Shown: in pieces, positions 1-10,911 of the stretch
Layout: each line of letters starts with the position of its first letter
Position numbering within the stretch: the first letter of the stretch is position 1
Assembly: GCF_025215495.1 (NCBI RefSeq)
Contig: NZ_CP104302.1
Coordinates: forward strand, 2,232,001-2,296,000
DNA from: Mycolicibacterium brumae
Lineage (GTDB): Bacteria; Actinomycetota; Actinomycetes; Mycobacteriales; Mycobacteriaceae
Reading direction: 5' to 3'
DNA length: 64,000 nt
Notes under the pieces: model-generated
Seen by the model: only the letters and a program-made list of their open reading frames with translations
What the model was told of the DNA's origin: nothing
Database searches by the model: none
Made by a program: the position numbers and the translations under genes

Positions 1-902
1 TGCGGTTCGCGAACCAGATGTTCGAGCCGATCTGGAACGCCAACTACGTCGACCACGTGCAGATCACCATGGCCGAGGACATCGGCCTGGGCGGCCGGGC
101 CGGCTACTACGACGGGATCGGCGCCGCCCGCGACGTCATCCAGAACCATCTGCTGCAGCTGCTGGCGCTGACCGCGATGGAGGAGCCGGTGAGCTTCGCC
201 CCGCGCGCGCTGCAGGCCGAGAAGATCAAGATCTTCTCCGCCACCAGCCTGATCGAGCCGCTCAGCGAGAACACCGCCCGCGGCCAGTACGCCGGCGGTT
301 GGCAGGGCAGCCAGCAGGTCGTCGGGCTGCTCGACGAGGACGGTTTCTCCCCCGCGTCCAAGACCGAGACGTTCGCCGCGATCGCGCTGGAGGTCAACAC
401 CCGGCGCTGGGCCGGGGTGCCGTTCTATCTGCGCACCGGCAAGCGGCTGGGCCGACGTGTCACCGAGATCGCGCTGGTGTTCAAACGCGCGCCGCACGGC
501 CCGTTCGACACCGCGATGGGCGCCGACATCGGCAAGAACGCCCTGGTGATCCGGGTGCAGCCGGACGAGGGCATGACGGTGCGGTTCGGCTCCAAGGTGC
601 CCGGGCACCTGATGGAGGTCCGCGACGTGAACATGGACTTCTCCTACGGCGCGGCGTTCGCCGAGGAGTCCCCGGAGGCCTACGAGCGGCTCATCCTCGA
701 CGTGCTGCTCGGTGAGCCGTCGCTGTTCCCGGTCAACGAGGAAGTCGAAATGTCCTGGCGCATCCTGGATCCCGCGCTGGACCATTGGGCCCGCGCCGAC
801 GCAGGCGGTAGCGGCCCGGAGCCGTACGCGCCGGGCGGGTGGGGTCCCGAATCGGCGCATCAGATGCTGCGCCGGACCGGACGGGAGTGGCGTCGCCCAT
901 GA
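1..902 (+). CDS. zwf: Glucose-6-phosphate dehydrogenase, C-terminal part (5' end outside window)
   Basis: Oxidises glucose 6-phosphate to 6-phosphogluconolactone, the entry step of the oxidative pentose phosphate pathway, in the cytosol. The reading frame is already open at the left edge (first full codon at base 3), so the coenzyme-binding N-terminus and the RIDHYLGKE active-site segment lie outside. The visible ~300 residues contain the family blocks FEPIWN, AEDIGLGGRAGYYD, FYLRTGKRL and the C-terminal YAPGGWGPESA. The stop overlaps the opcA start (ATGA), which suggests translational coupling. The zwf-opcA-pgl order matches the zwf2 locus of M. tuberculosis. Identity is certain; only the start is missing. 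Confidence 0.97.
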   Translation, partial: RFANQMFEPIWNANYVDHVQITMAEDIGLGGRAGYYDGIGAARDVIQNHLLQLLALTAMEEPVSFAPRALQAEKIKIFSATSLIEPLSENTARGQYAGGWQGSQQVVGLLDEDGFSPASKTETFAAIALEVNTRRWAGVPFYLRTGKRLGRRVTEIALVFKRAPHGPFDTAMGADIGKNALVIRVQPDEGMTVRFGSKVPGHLMEVRDVNMDFSYGAAFAEESPEAYERLILDVLLGEPSLFPVNEEVEMSWRILDPALDHWARADAGGSGPEPYAPGGWGPESAHQMLRRTGREWRRP

Positions 903-1813
903 TCATCGATCTCCCCGACACCACCACCAACGCCGTCAACGCGCGGCTGCTCGCGATCAGCGAGGAACTGGGCGCCTCGGCGATGGGCCGGGTGCTGACC
1001 CTGGTGATCGCCCCGGACACCGACGCCACCATTGAGGACTCCATCGCCGCGGCCTGCTACGCCAGCCACGAGCACCCCTGCCGGGTGATCCTGGTCAGCC
1101 CGGCCGACCGGCTGGCCGACACCCCGCGGCTGGACGCCCAGATCCGCACCGGCGCCGACGCCGGGGCCGGCGAAGTGGTGGTGCTGCGACTGTCCGGCGC
1201 GCTGGCCCGGCAGTCGGCCAGCGTCGTCGTCCCGTTCCTGCTGCCCGACACCCCGGTGGTGGCGTGGTGGCCCGACGTCGCGCCATCGGTGCCCGCCGAC
1301 CACCCGCTCGGCAAACTGGCGGTGCGCCGCATCACCGACGCGACCCGCGCGGTGGACCCGCTGGCCGCGATCCGGTCCCGGCTGGTCGGGCACCGCGCCG
1401 GCGACACCGACCTGTGCTGGGCGCGGGCCACCTACTGGCGCGCGTTGCTGGCCGCGGCCGTCGACCAGGCTCCCGGTCAGCAGATCCGCTCGGTGCTCGT
1501 CGCCGGCCGCAAGGGTGAGCCGGCGCTCGACATCATGGCCGGCTGGCTCGCCGCCCGGCTGAGCGTCCCGGTGCGCCGCGCCGTCAGCGACGATCCGCGG
1601 GTCGAGCTCAACACCGGCGCGGAGACGGTCACTCTGAGCCGTCCGCAGGACGGCCTGACCGCGACACTGAGCCGCACCGGACGGCCCGACGCGCTGCTGC
1701 CGCTGGCCTACCGGGGCACCCCGGATTGCCTGGCCGAAGAGCTGCGCCGACTGTCCGCCGACGAGATCTACGCCGAAGCGTTGCGCGGGCTGGATCAGGT
1801 GGAGTACGTATAG
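899..1813 (+). CDS. opcA: Glucose-6-phosphate dehydrogenase assembly protein OpcA
   Basis: A 304-residue actinobacterial/cyanobacterial OpcA, needed for assembly or activation of G6PDH. I place the start at the ATG overlapping the zwf stop (protein begins MIIDLPDTTTNAVN). A 20-residue upstream in-frame extension lies entirely inside zwf and looks spurious. Typical OpcA segments are visible: the CRVILVSPADR region, the PDTPVVAWWPDVAP motif near residues 133-146 and RGLDQVEYV at the C-terminus. It sits between its client zwf and pgl, three bases before the pgl start, so the three are almost certainly co-transcribed. Confidence 0.95.
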   Translation: MIIDLPDTTTNAVNARLLAISEELGASAMGRVLTLVIAPDTDATIEDSIAAACYASHEHPCRVILVSPADRLADTPRLDAQIRTGADAGAGEVVVLRLSGALARQSASVVVPFLLPDTPVVAWWPDVAPSVPADHPLGKLAVRRITDATRAVDPLAAIRSRLVGHRAGDTDLCWARATYWRALLAAAVDQAPGQQIRSVLVAGRKGEPALDIMAGWLAARLSVPVRRAVSDDPRVELNTGAETVTLSRPQDGLTATLSRTGRPDALLPLAYRGTPDCLAEELRRLSADEIYAEALRGLDQVEYV

Positions 1814-1816
1814 GCC

Positions 1817-2566
1817 ATGGAGGTCCGGGTATTCACCGATCGCGGGGCGCTGGCCGACGGCGCCGCCGACCTGCTGGCCGAGCAGATGGCGGCGGCGGTG
1901 CGGCGGCGCGGCCGCGCCGACATCGTGCTAACCGGCGGGAGCGTCGGGATCGCGGTGCTCGCCGGTCTGCGGGACCGCGCGGTGGACTGGTCGTCGGTGC
2001 ATCTCTACTGGGGTGACGAGCGCTACGTCCCCGCCGACGATGACGACCGCAACGCCAAGCAGGCCGCCGAGGCGCTGCTGGACCACATCGACATCCCGCC
2101 CGGGAACGTGCACCCGATGGCGTCATCGGACGGGCAGTTCGGCGACAACCTCGACGCGGCCGCCGCCTCCTACGAGCGAGTGTTGGCCGCACAGTCCGAG
2201 AAGGGCGCTCCCACACCGGATTTCGATGTGCACCTGCTCGGTATGGGCGGCGAAGGCCACGTGAATTCGCTGTTCCCGGACTCCCCCGCGGTGCGCGAGG
2301 CCGCACGCTTCGTCGTCGGCGTGGAGGACTCCCCCAAGCCGCCGCCGCACCGGCTGACCCTGACCCTGCCCGCGGTGCGCCGCGCCGCCCAGGTGTGGCT
2401 GACGGTGGCCGGCGCCGACAAGGCCGAGGCGGTGGCCGCCGCGGTGGGCGGGGCCGCGGCGACCGACATCCCGGCGGCCGGCGCGATCGGCCGCGAGCGC
2501 ACACTGTGGCTGCTCGACGAGGAAGCGGCGGGTTTGCTGCCTCCCCAGGTTCGCGGCGGGGTTTAA
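1817..2566 (+). CDS. pgl: 6-phosphogluconolactonase
   Basis: Hydrolyses 6-phosphogluconolactone, the product of Zwf, to 6-phosphogluconate. The 249-residue protein has the NagB/Pgl fold signatures: VLTGGSVGI near the N-terminus (phosphate-binding loop), [16 protein letters not shown], and [14 protein letters not shown], which holds the probable catalytic acid and histidine. Length is normal for bacterial Pgl (called DevB in older mycobacterial annotation). It follows opcA after three bases and is seven bases ahead of a coiled-coil gene. Confidence 0.95.
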   Translation: MEVRVFTDRGALADGAADLLAEQMAAAVRRRGRADIVLTGGSVGIAVLAGLRDRAVDWSSVHLYWGDERYVPADDDDRNAKQAAEALLDHIDIPPGNVHPMASSDGQFGDNLDAAAASYERVLAAQSEKGAPTPDFDVHLLGMGGEGHVNSLFPDSPAVREAARFVVGVEDSPKPPPHRLTLTLPAVRRAAQVWLTVAGADKAEAVAAAVGGAAATDIPAAGAIGRERTLWLLDEEAAGLLPPQVRGGV

Positions 2567-2573
2567 TAACCCC

Positions 2574-2945
2574 ATGGCGGACAAGACCGGCGCGGCGAAG
2601 CGCCCCACCCAGCAGCGGCTCAGGAGCCTGGCGCAGGCCGCCATGAACGCCGACCAGACCGTCGGGCAGCTCGACGGCGTGATCGGCGGGCTCGGCGGCA
2701 CACTCAATGAGCTCAACGCGTCGCTGCAGGGACTCAACGAGACCCTCGAGCGGCTCAACGGCACCATCGAGCGCCTCGACGCGCTGTCGGACAACCTGCT
2801 CGGCGTCGGCGACCGGCTCAACGACGTGGTGGACCGGGTGGAGAAGCTGCTCGGCGTCGGCGAGGTCGCGGTACAGCCGCTGTCGGCCACCGAAAACGCC
2901 GTCCGCAACGCGATCAACGCCGTCCGCAGCGCGACGGGGATCTAG
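2574..2945 (+). CDS. Conserved coiled-coil hypothetical protein (Rv1444c-like)
   Basis: A 123-residue protein of unknown function. Residues ~22-100 show a regular leucine pattern (LNELNASLQGLNETLERLN and onward) that should form a long amphipathic helix or coiled coil; the start is basic (KTGAAKRPTQQR). There is no signal peptide and no membrane segment. It lies seven bases after pgl, in the position of the small conserved hypothetical after devB in M. tuberculosis, so co-transcription with zwf-opcA-pgl is likely. A scaffolding role for pentose phosphate enzymes is possible but purely inferred. It converges on ppc across a duplicated repeat. Confidence 0.8.
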   Translation: MADKTGAAKRPTQQRLRSLAQAAMNADQTVGQLDGVIGGLGGTLNELNASLQGLNETLERLNGTIERLDALSDNLLGVGDRLNDVVDRVEKLLGVGEVAVQPLSATENAVRNAINAVRSATGI

Positions 2946-2948
2946 ACG

Positions 2949-3093
2949 CCTACCCCGAGTTGATGGGGCAGGCCCGCCGCGCAAAGCCTCCGTTCCTCCG
3001 GCTTTGCTTGCGACCTACCCCGAGTTGATGGGGCAGGCCCGCCGCGCAAAGCCTCCGTTCCTCCGGCTTTGCTTGCGACCTACCCCGAGTTGC
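2949..3093. repeat. 65-bp direct tandem repeat (2 units plus partial third) at the ppc 3' end
   Basis: Identical 65-bp units begin at 2949 and 3014. A third partial copy begins at 3079 and runs into the ppc stop codon, so every unit starts with a copy of the last codons of ppc (Asn-Ser-Gly-stop on the minus strand). Each unit contains a perfect 8-bp stem hairpin at 2981-3007 and 3046-3072 (GCAAAGCC / GGCTTTGC). The 11-nt loop reads GGAGGAACGGA on the minus strand. The array fills the gap between the convergent coiled-coil gene and ppc and may act as a terminator. Confidence 0.9.
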
Positions 3094-5878
3094 GTAGCGC
3101 CGTGGCCAGGCCGCTCATGGTCATCAGAATGCCGCGCTGCACCAGCTCGTCCTCGTCGCCGTCGCGGTAGCGGCGCAGCAGTTCGACCTGCAGGTGATTC
3201 AGCGGCTCCAGGTACGGGAACCGGTTGAACACCGAGCGGGCCAGCGCCGGGTTGTCCGCCAGCAGGTCGTCGTAGCCGGTGATCGCCTTGAACATCTCGA
3301 TGCAGCGGTCGTGCTCGGCGACGATCTTGGAGAACACCCGCTCGCGCAGCGCCTCGTCGGGCACCAGTTCGGCGTAGCGGGCGGCCAGGCCCATGTCTGA
3401 TTTGGCCAGCACCTGCGCCATATTCGACAGCACGGTGGCGAAGAACGGCCAGCGCCGGTACAGGTCGGAGAGCACCTCGAGCCGGTCCTCGCCGAGTTTC
3501 TCGCCCTCGGCGATGTAGTCCGCGAACGCGGTGCCGGTGCCGTACCAGCCGGGCAGCATCACCCGCGACTGGCTCCAGGCCAGCACCCACGGGATGGCGC
3601 GCAGGTCGGAGATCTTGGTGGTCTGCTTGCGCGAGGTGGGCCGGCTGCCGATGTTCAGCGCGCCGATCTCGCTGACCGGGGTCGACGTCTCGAAGTACTC
3701 GACGAAGCCCGGGGTGCGGTGCACCAGGTCGGCGTAACACTCCCGGGCGCGGGCGGCCAGGTCGTCGAGCACCGCGTAGGCGGCCTCCGCCCGGTCGCCG
3801 AGCCCCTCCACGTCGAGCAGGGTGGACTCCAGCGTCGCCGCCACCAGGGTTTCCAGGTTGCGCCGGGCCATCTTCGGCTCGGCGTACTTGGCGGCGATCA
3901 CCTCACCCTGCTCGGTGAGCCGCAGGGAGCCGCGCACCGCGCCGGGCGGCTGAGCCAGGATCGCGTCGTAGCTGGGGCCGCCGCCGCGCCCGACGGTGCC
4001 GCCGCGGCCGTGGAACAGCCGCAGCCGGATGTCGTTGCGCGCCGCCATGTCCACCAACTCCAGTTCGGCGCGGTACAGCGCCCAGTTGGCGGCCAGGTAG
4101 CCGCCGTCCTTGTTGGAGTCGGAGTAGCCGAGCATGACCTCCTGGCGGTCACCGCGGGCGGCCACGATGCCTCGGTACAGCGGCAGCGCCAGGGCGGCGT
4201 CCATGATGTCCGCGCCGGCCTGCAGGTCCTCGATGGTCTCGAACAGCGGCACGATGCCGACCGGCGCGTATCCGGAGGCGGCGTCGAGCAGCCCGGCTTC
4301 CTTGAGCAGCAGGGCGGCCTCCAAGAGGTCCGACACCGACTGGCACATCGAGATGATGTAGTTCGGGATCGTTTCCGGCCCGTAGACGGCCACCGCCTCG
4401 GCGGCGGCGCGGACGATGCCGAGCTCCTTTCGGGCCAGCTCGGACAGGTCGTCGTCGGGGCGGGTCAGCGGCCGCCGGGTGGACAGTTCGGCGGTCAGCA
4501 GCGCCACCCGCTCGTCCTCATTCAGGGACCGGTAATCCGGGTGCGCGCCGGCGAACGCGAGCAGTTCGGCGACGACCTCCTCGTGCATGTCGGAGTTCTG
4601 CCGCATGTCCAGGCCGCACAGGTGGAAGCCGAACGTGCGCACCGCTTCCCGCAACTGCGCCAGCCGGTCGTCGGCCAGCAGGGCGTCGCCGTGGTCGCGC
4701 AGCGAGGTGTCCACAACGTCCAGATCGGCCAGCAGTTCGGCGGCGCTGCCGTAGCGCGGCAGCCCCAGCTCGCGCAGGTTGGGCGGCCGGTCGTCGAGGA
4801 TGGTCTTGGCGGTGGCGGTGAGCCGGCCGTGGATGGCGCGGACCGCGCGGCGGTAGGGCTCGTCGGCCCGCAGCGGCTGGTCCACCTGGTCGGCCAGCGC
4901 GGTGAGCTCGTCGCTGACGGTGACCAGCCGCGCCGACAGCGGCAGCTCGATTTCCAGCGCCGTCAGCTCGGTCAGGTAGTGGCCGAACGCCATGCAGGCG
5001 GCCCGGCCGGTGGCCTGGCGCACCACCCCGGCGGTGACATTGGGGTTGCCGTCGCGGTCTCCGCCGATCCACGAGCCGGGCCGCAGGATCGGCTGTGCCA
5101 GCAGGTCGGCCCCGGGCCAGCGGTCCCGCAGCTGATCGCGGACCTCGGCGTTGACGGCCGGGATCACCTCGAAGAACGCCGCCGGGTAATAACGCAGGCC
5201 GGATTCGATCTCGTCGGTGATCCGCAGCCGGGACAGCCGCACCAGCGCGGTCTGCCACAGCCGCAGGATGTGCCGGCGCAGCTCCAGCCCGAGGTCTTTG
5301 CCGTCGGCGGTGCGGGTGCTGCCGGGGACGCGGGCGCGCATCAACTCGGTGATCCGGTTCTGCGTCTCGAACACGGTGCGCCGACGGGTTTCGGTGGGGT
5401 GCGCGGTGATCACGGGCGCCACCAGCGCCCCGGCCAGCAGTTCGGTGACGGTCGCGGCGTCGATCTCGGCGGCGTCGAGTTTGGCGTAGGTGGCGGCCAG
5501 GCTGGAGTCCTGCGGCGGATCGCCGGCGGCGATGTGGACGGCGCGGCGGCGTTCCCGGTGGATGTCCTCGGCGACATTGGCCAGCAGCGCGAAGTCGGTG
5601 AACGCGCGGATCACCGGGACGGCCTTTGCGGTGTCCACGCCGCTGAACAGCGCCGTCATCTCGGAACGGTCGATCTCGGAACGGCGCACCCGGAACGCCT
5701 CGACGCGGGCCCGCTCGACCAGGTCGAAGACATCCTCACCGCTGTGCTCGCGGACGGTGTCGCCGAGGATGTCGCCGAGCAGCCGGATGTCGTCGCGCAT
5801 GGGTTCGGTGGCCTCGCGGCCGGTCTGGGTGCGTCGCACCGAGCCGAACGGTTCCAGAGAGAAATCGTTATCGGGCAT
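3080..5878 (-). CDS. ppc: Phosphoenolpyruvate carboxylase
   Basis: Carboxylates phosphoenolpyruvate with bicarbonate to oxaloacetate, an anaplerotic reaction. The 932-residue protein has all main family blocks: [11 protein letters not shown] with the catalytic histidine near residue 160, [11 protein letters not shown] near 273, [16 protein letters not shown] near 587, [14 protein letters not shown] near 627 and the conserved C-terminus ATALRNSG. I chose the ATG at 5878 ([12 protein letters not shown]); a 40-residue upstream extension runs into the repeat-like intergenic DNA and has low-complexity basic content. M. tuberculosis H37Rv lacks ppc as far as I recall, so its presence here fits environmental mycobacteria. 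Confidence 0.97.
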   Translation of the reverse strand: MPDNDFSLEPFGSVRRTQTGREATEPMRDDIRLLGDILGDTVREHSGEDVFDLVERARVEAFRVRRSEIDRSEMTALFSGVDTAKAVPVIRAFTDFALLANVAEDIHRERRRAVHIAAGDPPQDSSLAATYAKLDAAEIDAATVTELLAGALVAPVITAHPTETRRRTVFETQNRITELMRARVPGSTRTADGKDLGLELRRHILRLWQTALVRLSRLRITDEIESGLRYYPAAFFEVIPAVNAEVRDQLRDRWPGADLLAQPILRPGSWIGGDRDGNPNVTAGVVRQATGRAACMAFGHYLTELTALEIELPLSARLVTVSDELTALADQVDQPLRADEPYRRAVRAIHGRLTATAKTILDDRPPNLRELGLPRYGSAAELLADLDVVDTSLRDHGDALLADDRLAQLREAVRTFGFHLCGLDMRQNSDMHEEVVAELLAFAGAHPDYRSLNEDERVALLTAELSTRRPLTRPDDDLSELARKELGIVRAAAEAVAVYGPETIPNYIISMCQSVSDLLEAALLLKEAGLLDAASGYAPVGIVPLFETIEDLQAGADIMDAALALPLYRGIVAARGDRQEVMLGYSDSNKDGGYLAANWALYRAELELVDMAARNDIRLRLFHGRGGTVGRGGGPSYDAILAQPPGAVRGSLRLTEQGEVIAAKYAEPKMARRNLETLVAATLESTLLDVEGLGDRAEAAYAVLDDLAARARECYADLVHRTPGFVEYFETSTPVSEIGALNIGSRPTSRKQTTKISDLRAIPWVLAWSQSRVMLPGWYGTGTAFADYIAEGEKLGEDRLEVLSDLYRRWPFFATVLSNMAQVLAKSDMGLAARYAELVPDEALRERVFSKIVAEHDRCIEMFKAITGYDDLLADNPALARSVFNRFPYLEPLNHLQVELLRRYRDGDEDELVQRGILMTMSGLATALRNSG

Positions 5879-6228
5879 GACGACCAGTATTGACGGTGCG
5901 GGCGGAGAGCGCAGAACGAGCCCCCGGCGGTTCAGCGAGGCTCGGCGGAGTTCGCACGCGAGTAACGCCAGGAGGACGGCTGGGCGCTCCCGACGCACGC
6001 CAGTGACGCCAGGACGACAGGCGCGTTCGCCAGTTACCTGGGGACGTTCTGAGGGACGATTTTCGTCCTGCTGTCACTGGGGATCGCGCGGACCGTCCTG
6101 AGGTCACTGGCGACGAAAGCTGCGATGCCACCTGGTGACTGATGTGGGCGATCAGCGCCTGAAACGTCACCAAAACAGGGCGACGTCGCAGGATTCTGCG
6201 ACGTCTGGGACTTCCGGTATCCCTGGGG
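5879..6228. other. 350-bp gene-free stretch with repeated GTCACTGG-type motifs
   Basis: No convincing gene lies between the ppc start and the secG stop. The stretch holds at least six related short motifs built on CAGTGACGCCAGGA or its complement (TGGCGTCACTG, TGTCACTGGGG, GGTCACTGGCG) near 5961, 6001, 6030, 6071, 6102 and 6130, roughly every 30 bp. A strong hairpin lies at 6182-6205. The ppc promoter must lie here, but I cannot identify convincing -10/-35 boxes. Confidence 0.6.
6182..6205 (-). terminator. Hairpin terminator downstream of secG
   Basis: Perfect 10-bp stem GACGTCGCAG / CTGCGACGTC with the 4-nt loop GATT, 24 bases past the secG stop. On the minus strand it is followed by GCCCTGTTTTGG, a short T-rich tail. 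It probably ends the gap-pgk-tpiA-secG transcription unit. Confidence 0.75.
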
Positions 6229-6462
6229 CTACTGGTATTTGATGCTCAGGCCCATGGCCACGATGCTGACCACCCAGATGCCGATCACGAAGTAGGTCAG
6301 CCGGTCCAGGTTCTTCTCGACCACGGTGGAGCCGGACAGGCTGGACTGCACGCCGCCACCGAACAGGGTGGACAGGCCGCCGCCCTTGGCGCGGTGCAGC
6401 AGCACCAGCAGCACGACCAGCACGCTGGTCACCAGAAGCAGTACCTGGAGGGCGGTTTCCAT
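6229..6462 (-). CDS. secG: Protein translocase subunit SecG
   Basis: Small integral membrane subunit of the SecYEG translocon. The 77-residue protein has two hydrophobic helices (about residues 4-22 and 55-73) flanking the conserved cytoplasmic loop RAKGGGLSTLFGGG, the SecG signature. Its position just downstream of tpiA is conserved in mycobacteria and other actinobacteria. A 95-bp gap separates it from tpiA; a hairpin follows its stop. Confidence 0.95.
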   Translation of the reverse strand: METALQVLLLVTSVLVVLLVLLHRAKGGGLSTLFGGGVQSSLSGSTVVEKNLDRLTYFVIGIWVVSIVAMGLSIKYQ

Positions 6463-6557
6463 GGCGGTTACCCTACCTGGTCACCGCCGCGGCCAGCGAA
6501 ACCGCCACCCATTACAACACCGGCCACAGCAGCCGTCGGGCCACAGCGGATCGCCGG

Positions 6558-7346
6558 TTACGGCAGCGGGCCGCCCGCCGCGATCGCGGCGATCTGGGCG
6601 AACTGCTCGCCGTCCAGCGACGCGCCACCGATCAGCCCGCCGTCGATGTCGGCCTGGGCGATCAGCTCGCCGACGTTCTTGGCGTTCATCGAGCCGCCGT
6701 AGAGCACCCGCACCGACTCCGCGATCTGCGGCGTGGCGATATTGGCCAGCTCGGCGCGGATGGCGGCGCAGACCTCCTGGGCGTCGGCCGCGCTGGCCAC
6801 CCGCCCGGTGCCGATCGCCCACACCGGCTCGTAGGCGATCACCGAGGCCGCGATCTGCTCGTGCGACAGACCCGCCAGCGAGCCCTGCAGCTGTGCGACA
6901 TTCCAGTCGATGTGCTCACCGATCTCGCGCACCCCCAGCGACTCGCCGATGCAGATGATCGGGGTCAGGCCGTGCCGCAGCGCGGCGGCGGCCTTCTCCG
7001 CGACCAGGGCGTCGGTCTCGTGGTGGTAGGTGCGCCGCTCGGAGTGCCCGACGACGGCGAACGTGCAGCCCAGCTTCGCCAGGAACGCGCCACTGATCTC
7101 ACCGGTGTAGGCCCCGGAGTCGTGCACGGAAACGTCCTGCGCCCCGTAGGTCAGCCGCAGCTTGTCGCCGTCGACCAGGGTCTGCACGCTGCGCAGGTCG
7201 GTGAACGGCGGGATGACGGTGACGTCCACCCGGTCGAAGTACTTCTCCGGCAGCGAGAAGGCGATCTTTTGCACCAGGGCGATGGCCTCGAAATGATTGA
7301 GGTTCATCTTCCAGTTGCCGGCGATGAGCGGCGTACGGGCCACCAT
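6558..7346 (-). CDS. tpiA: Triosephosphate isomerase
   Basis: Interconverts dihydroxyacetone phosphate and glyceraldehyde 3-phosphate. The 262-residue TIM barrel shows GNWKMN at the N-terminus (catalytic Lys/Asn), VVGHSERR with the electrophilic histidine near residue 101, [11 protein letters not shown] with the catalytic glutamate near 173, and the phosphate-binding YGGSMNAKN and GGASLDG segments. Start codons ATG (7346) and GTG (7343) are adjacent. It follows pgk after 64 bp in the glycolytic operon gap-pgk-tpiA. Confidence 0.97.
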   Translation of the reverse strand: MVARTPLIAGNWKMNLNHFEAIALVQKIAFSLPEKYFDRVDVTVIPPFTDLRSVQTLVDGDKLRLTYGAQDVSVHDSGAYTGEISGAFLAKLGCTFAVVGHSERRTYHHETDALVAEKAAAALRHGLTPIICIGESLGVREIGEHIDWNVAQLQGSLAGLSHEQIAASVIAYEPVWAIGTGRVASAADAQEVCAAIRAELANIATPQIAESVRVLYGGSMNAKNVGELIAQADIDGGLIGGASLDGEQFAQIAAIAAGGPLP

Positions 7347-7410
7347 TGAGTCCTAACTCTCGAAGCGCGACGGGTTCATGACGGCCAGGAGGCCTCGCGG
7401 CCCCCGAACG

Positions 7411-8643
7411 TCACTCCCCAGATTCCAGCACGGCGATGCCGGGCAGGGTCTTGCCTTCCAAATATTCCAGCGACGCCCCGCCACCGGTGGAGATATGGCT
7501 GAAGCCGTCCTCGGGCAGGCCCAGGGTGCGCACGGCCGCGGCCGAGTCGCCGCCGCCGACGACGCTGAACGCGCCCTTGGCGGTCGCGGCGATGATCGCC
7601 TCGGCCACCCCGCGGGTGCCGGCGGCGAACGCCGGGAACTCGAACACGCCCATCGGCCCGTTCCAGAACACCGTCTTGGCGTTGGACAGCAACGCGGTGA
7701 ACCGCTTGACCGACTCCGGACCGATGTCCAGGCCCATCTGGTCGGCCGGGATCTCGGTGGCGGCCACCGTGGTCGGCGGCGCGTCGGCGGCGAACTCCGG
7801 CGCCACCACGATGTCGACCGGCAGGTGGATGACGTCGCCGTACTCCTCGAGCAGGCGCGCGCAGGTTTCCACCATCTCCTCCTGCAGCAGCGAGGTTCCC
7901 ACCGAAAGTCCTTGCGCGGCAAGGAAGGTGAAGCACATGCCACCGCCGATGATGAGGCTGTCGGCCTTGGTCGCGAGGTTCTCGATGACGGCCAGCTTGT
8001 CGGAGACCTTGGAGCCGCCGAGCACCACCGCGTACGGACGCCCGCCCCCGGAGGTCAGCTGTCGCAGCACCTCGACCTCGGCGGCGACCAGGGTGCCGGC
8101 GTAGTGCGGCAGCAGCTTGGCGACGTCGTAGACGGAGGCCTGCTCGCGGTGCACCACCCCGAACCCGTCGGAGACGAACGCCGCCTGCGGCCCACCCGGG
8201 GTGTCCACCAGTTCCACCAGCTCGGCGGCCAGCGCGGCCCGCTCACTGGGGTCCTTGCTGGTCTCGCGCGGGTCGAAGCGGATGTTCTCCAGCAGCAGGA
8301 TGTCACCGTCGGTGAGGCCTTCGGCGCGGGCCAGGGCGTCGGTCCCGACGGTGTCGGAGGCCAGCGCCACGTGCCGGCCGAGCCGCTCCCCCAGTTCCTT
8401 GGCGACCGGGGCCAGCGAGAACTTGGGGTCCGGGGCGCCCTTGGGACGGCCCAGGTGCGCGGTCACCACCACCCGGGCGCCGCCCTCGCTCAGCGCCTTC
8501 AGCGTCGGCAGCGAGGCGATGATGCGGCCCGGGTCGGTGATGTTGCCGTCGTCGTCGAGCGGGACGTTGAAGTCGGAGCGCACCAACACGCCCCGACCGG
8601 CAACGCCCTCGGCGAGCAGGTCGTCGAGAGTCTGGATCGTCAT
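7411..8643 (-). CDS. pgk: Phosphoglycerate kinase
   Basis: Transfers phosphate from 1,3-bisphosphoglycerate to ADP. The 410-residue protein has the two-lobed PGK pattern: [12 protein letters not shown] near residue 22, TAHLGRPKG near 60, a [10 protein letters not shown] hinge/nucleotide motif in the middle and GGGDSAAAV in the C-terminal lobe. It is separated from gap by only two bases, so the two are co-transcribed. Confidence 0.97.
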   Translation of the reverse strand: MTIQTLDDLLAEGVAGRGVLVRSDFNVPLDDDGNITDPGRIIASLPTLKALSEGGARVVVTAHLGRPKGAPDPKFSLAPVAKELGERLGRHVALASDTVGTDALARAEGLTDGDILLLENIRFDPRETSKDPSERAALAAELVELVDTPGGPQAAFVSDGFGVVHREQASVYDVAKLLPHYAGTLVAAEVEVLRQLTSGGGRPYAVVLGGSKVSDKLAVIENLATKADSLIIGGGMCFTFLAAQGLSVGTSLLQEEMVETCARLLEEYGDVIHLPVDIVVAPEFAADAPPTTVAATEIPADQMGLDIGPESVKRFTALLSNAKTVFWNGPMGVFEFPAFAAGTRGVAEAIIAATAKGAFSVVGGGDSAAAVRTLGLPEDGFSHISTGGGASLEYLEGKTLPGIAVLESGE

Positions 8644-8645
8644 CG

Positions 8646-9963
<1,318 letters not shown>

Positions 9964-10845
9964 TTAGGGCCGCGAGCGGTACTGGCCCGGGGTGGTCCCG
10001 ACATGGGCGTTGAACACCCGCGTCATATGGCTCTGATCGGAGAAGCCGCACTGCGCGGCGACGTCGAGCAGCGGGACCCCGGTGCGCGCCAGCAATTTCT
10101 TGGCCCGCTCCACCCGCCGCGCGGTGACGAACCCGTGCGGGCTGGACCCGGTGGTGGCCCGGAACCGGCGTGCGAAATGGAACTTGCTCATCGCCACCGC
10201 GGCGGCCAGGTTCTCCAGCGTGATCGACTCCGACAGGTGCGACTCGATGTAGTCGGTGACGACCCGCTGCTGGGCGAAGCTCAGCCCGTCGGCGCCGGGA
10301 TCCGCGCGGAACACCACCTCGGCGTGGTCCCGCAGGATCCGCACGCACAGCTCGACGGTCAGCGAGTCGACCAGCAGCTTGGCCCCCGGCCCGCCGGCGG
10401 ACGCTTCCCGGGCGATGGCCAACGCCGTCCGGTAGATGCCGGGGTCCTCCAGCTTGAGCACGTCGCGCAGATCGATGTCGGTGACCTCGCGCTCATACAT
10501 CTGGCGACAGGTGTCGGAGAGTTCGGCCTGGGTCAGGTAGACGTGCACGACGTCGATCTGCTCGGACCACACCCAATGCGATTCGGCGGCGCGGGTCAGC
10601 AGCGAGACGTCACCGGGCCGCATCGTCTCGCTGACCCAGTCCCCGTCCACGCGGCGGCGCATGGCGGTGCTGCCGCGGCGGTAGGCCACCACCAGGTAAT
10701 CGCGCATGGCGGGGACGCAGACGTCGGAGTCTTGGTAGTGGTAGCCGCGCACCGACAGCCCCGCCTGCCAATCGTCGGGACTGCGCACGGTGAGCTGACC
10801 GGGCACCCAGGTGGGCAGCTGGTCCGGCAGGATCAGGCCGCTCAT
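9964..10845 (-). CDS. AraC/XylS-family transcriptional regulator
   Basis: A 293-residue regulator. Residues ~190-290 form the AraC-type DNA-binding domain with two helix-turn-helix units: SITLENLAAAVAMSKFHFARRFRATTGSSPHGFVTARR split over two motifs, followed by LLDVAAQCGFSDQSHMTRVFNAHVGTTPGQYR. The N-terminal ~180 residues look like a sensor domain (YLVVAYRRG ... MRPGDVSLL) as in AraC proteins with a cupin-like ligand domain. The ligand and targets are unknown. It lies 66 bases downstream of the PucR-permease chimera and is transcribed in the same direction. Confidence 0.88.
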   Translation of the reverse strand: MSGLILPDQLPTWVPGQLTVRSPDDWQAGLSVRGYHYQDSDVCVPAMRDYLVVAYRRGSTAMRRRVDGDWVSETMRPGDVSLLTRAAESHWVWSEQIDVVHVYLTQAELSDTCRQMYEREVTDIDLRDVLKLEDPGIYRTALAIAREASAGGPGAKLLVDSLTVELCVRILRDHAEVVFRADPGADGLSFAQQRVVTDYIESHLSESITLENLAAAVAMSKFHFARRFRATTGSSPHGFVTARRVERAKKLLARTGVPLLDVAAQCGFSDQSHMTRVFNAHVGTTPGQYRSRP

Positions 10846-10911
10846 TGCCGAAATGCTAGTCCCCTGACGACCCCCACCGGCGAAAACGACGGCCCCCGGG
10901 ACACGCCGACC

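Noticed and set aside
3719..5893. 724-codon open frame on the plus strand antisense to ppc
   Set aside because: It mirrors ppc in a GC-rich genome, has a composition typical of antisense shadows (Gly/Val/Gln/His rich) and no domain. The same holds for long antisense frames over the permease chimera, gltB-like, priA and carB.
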